Source of the DNA: Paludibacteraceae bacterium
GTDB lineage: Bacteria > Bacteroidota > Bacteroidia > Bacteroidales > Paludibacteraceae
DNA length: 5,859 bases
Assembly: GCA_017646225.1 (NCBI GenBank)
Contig: JAGCMZ010000063.1
Span: forward strand, 1-5,859
Direction: 5' to 3'
In this document: piece by piece, positions 5,036 through 5,859 of the stretch
Position numbering within the stretch: position 1 is the stretch's first letter
Layout of the letters: each line of letters starts with the position of its first letter
Program-made: the position numbers and the translations under genes
The notes under the pieces: model-generated
Database searches by the model: none
Seen by the model: the letters and a program-made list of their open reading frames with translations, nothing else
Told to the model about the DNA's origin: nothing

Positions 5036-5859
5036 ATGGACAACAAAAAACGCGTTTACACCTTTGGTAACGGACAAGCCGAAGGTAAAGCAGACATGAG
5101 AAACTTGTTGGGTGGTAAAGGTGCTAACTTGGCCGAAATGAACTTGATCGGCGTACCTGTTCCTCCCGGGTTTACCATTACTACCGACGTTTGTAATGAA
5201 TATTACGAAGTAGGTAAAGAAAAAGTGGTAGAACTTTTGAAAGAAGAAGTTGCCAACGCACTTGCACACGTAGAAAACTTGATGAACTCGAAATTTGGTG
5301 ACGTAGCCAACCCACTTTTGGTTTCAGTTCGTTCGGGAGCTCGTGCTTCAATGCCTGGTATGATGGATACTATCTTGAACCTTGGTTTGAACGACGAAGT
5401 AGTAGCTGGTTTGGTTGCTAAAACCGGTAACCCACGTTTCGTATGGGACTCATATCGTCGTTTCGTTCAAATGTACGGCGACGTTGTGTTGGGTATGAAA
5501 CCTGTAAACAAAACCGACATCGACCCATTTGAAGAAATCATCGAAAAAGTTAAAGAAGAAAAAGGTGTTAAACTTGATACCGAATTAACCGTAGAAGATT
5601 TGCAACAATTGGTTGCTGAATTTAAAGCTGCTGTTAAAAAACGTACTGGCAAAGATTTCCCCAACTCGGCTTACGATCAACTTTGGGGTGCTATCTGCGC
5701 TGTATTCGATAGCTGGATGAACGAACGTGCTATCTTGTATCGTAAAATGGAAGGTATCCCAGCAGAATGGGGTACAGCTGTTAACGTACAAGCCATGGTG
5801 TTCGGTAACATGGGCGAAACCTCTGCTACTGGTGTAGCATTTAGCCGTGACGCTGCTAC
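5036..5859 (+). CDS. ppdK: Pyruvate, phosphate dikinase, N-terminal part
   Basis: The frame is open from ATG 5036 to the right edge (274 codons); the full protein is usually near 900 residues. Visible parts belong to the N-terminal nucleotide-binding domain: [24 protein letters not shown] start, [10 protein letters not shown] (26-36), [12 protein letters not shown] (39-50), [20 protein letters not shown] (97-116) and [16 protein letters not shown] (257-272). PpdK interconverts pyruvate, ATP and phosphate with PEP, AMP and pyrophosphate in the cytoplasm; in anaerobic Bacteroidota it serves glycolysis or gluconeogenesis. The phospho-histidine and PEP domains lie beyond the window. Codon choice differs from the upstream genes: Gly is almost all GGT, Arg mostly CGT, and AAC and ATC are frequent, which suggests translation-optimised, high expression. 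The leader has no Shine-Dalgarno sequence, normal for this phylum. It is separately transcribed from the recF operon, judging from the terminator between them. Confidence 0.96.
   Translation, partial: MDNKKRVYTFGNGQAEGKADMRNLLGGKGANLAEMNLIGVPVPPGFTITTDVCNEYYEVGKEKVVELLKEEVANALAHVENLMNSKFGDVANPLLVSVRSGARASMPGMMDTILNLGLNDEVVAGLVAKTGNPRFVWDSYRRFVQMYGDVVLGMKPVNKTDIDPFEEIIEKVKEEKGVKLDTELTVEDLQQLVAEFKAAVKKRTGKDFPNSAYDQLWGAICAVFDSWMNERAILYRKMEGIPAEWGTAVNVQAMVFGNMGETSATGVAFSRDAA

Overview
The window looks like an ordinary chromosomal segment from a member of the Bacteroidota, probably Bacteroidales. The basis is family-level: moderate AT richness, very AT-rich leaders without clear Shine-Dalgarno sequences, three intergenic matches to the Bacteroidota -7 promoter consensus TAnnTTTG, and proteins (prohibitin-like SPFH, RecF, short DUF721/DciA-like, PpdK, M24 peptidase) whose sequences resemble Bacteroidota members. 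No species call is possible from this sequence alone.

Layout. Positions 1-653 (minus strand) hold the N-terminal 217 codons of an M24-family aminopeptidase that runs off the left edge. Positions 654-959 are non-coding and unusual: an 8-bp tandem repeat array, then about 175 bp rich in inverted repeats, then a 7-bp tandem array that runs into the end of the next gene. Positions 960-1886 (minus) encode an exported alpha/beta-hydrolase of the putative esterase family. A divergent intergenic region (1887-2063) carries promoter-like elements for both directions, a third short repeat array and an inverted repeat.

Positions 2064-4882 (plus) are a tight four-gene run: prohibitin-like SPFH membrane protein, recF, a DUF721/DciA-like protein overlapping recF by 4 bp, and a YggS-family PLP-binding protein starting 1 nt after the previous stop. 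It ends at a clear intrinsic terminator (4913-4950). Positions 5036-5859 (plus) begin ppdK (pyruvate, phosphate dikinase), cut by the right edge after 274 codons, with its own promoter-like element and a codon bias suggesting strong expression.

The genes are mostly housekeeping: DNA repair and replication support (RecF, DciA-like), PLP homeostasis (YggS), membrane organisation (SPFH), central carbon metabolism (PpdK) and peptide or ester hydrolysis. I see no CRISPR array, tRNA, rRNA, insertion sequence, phage gene or obvious defence system. The least explained material is non-coding: the related GACWA-type short tandem repeats at four gene boundaries and the inverted-repeat block between the two minus-strand genes. 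No new protein system is evident.
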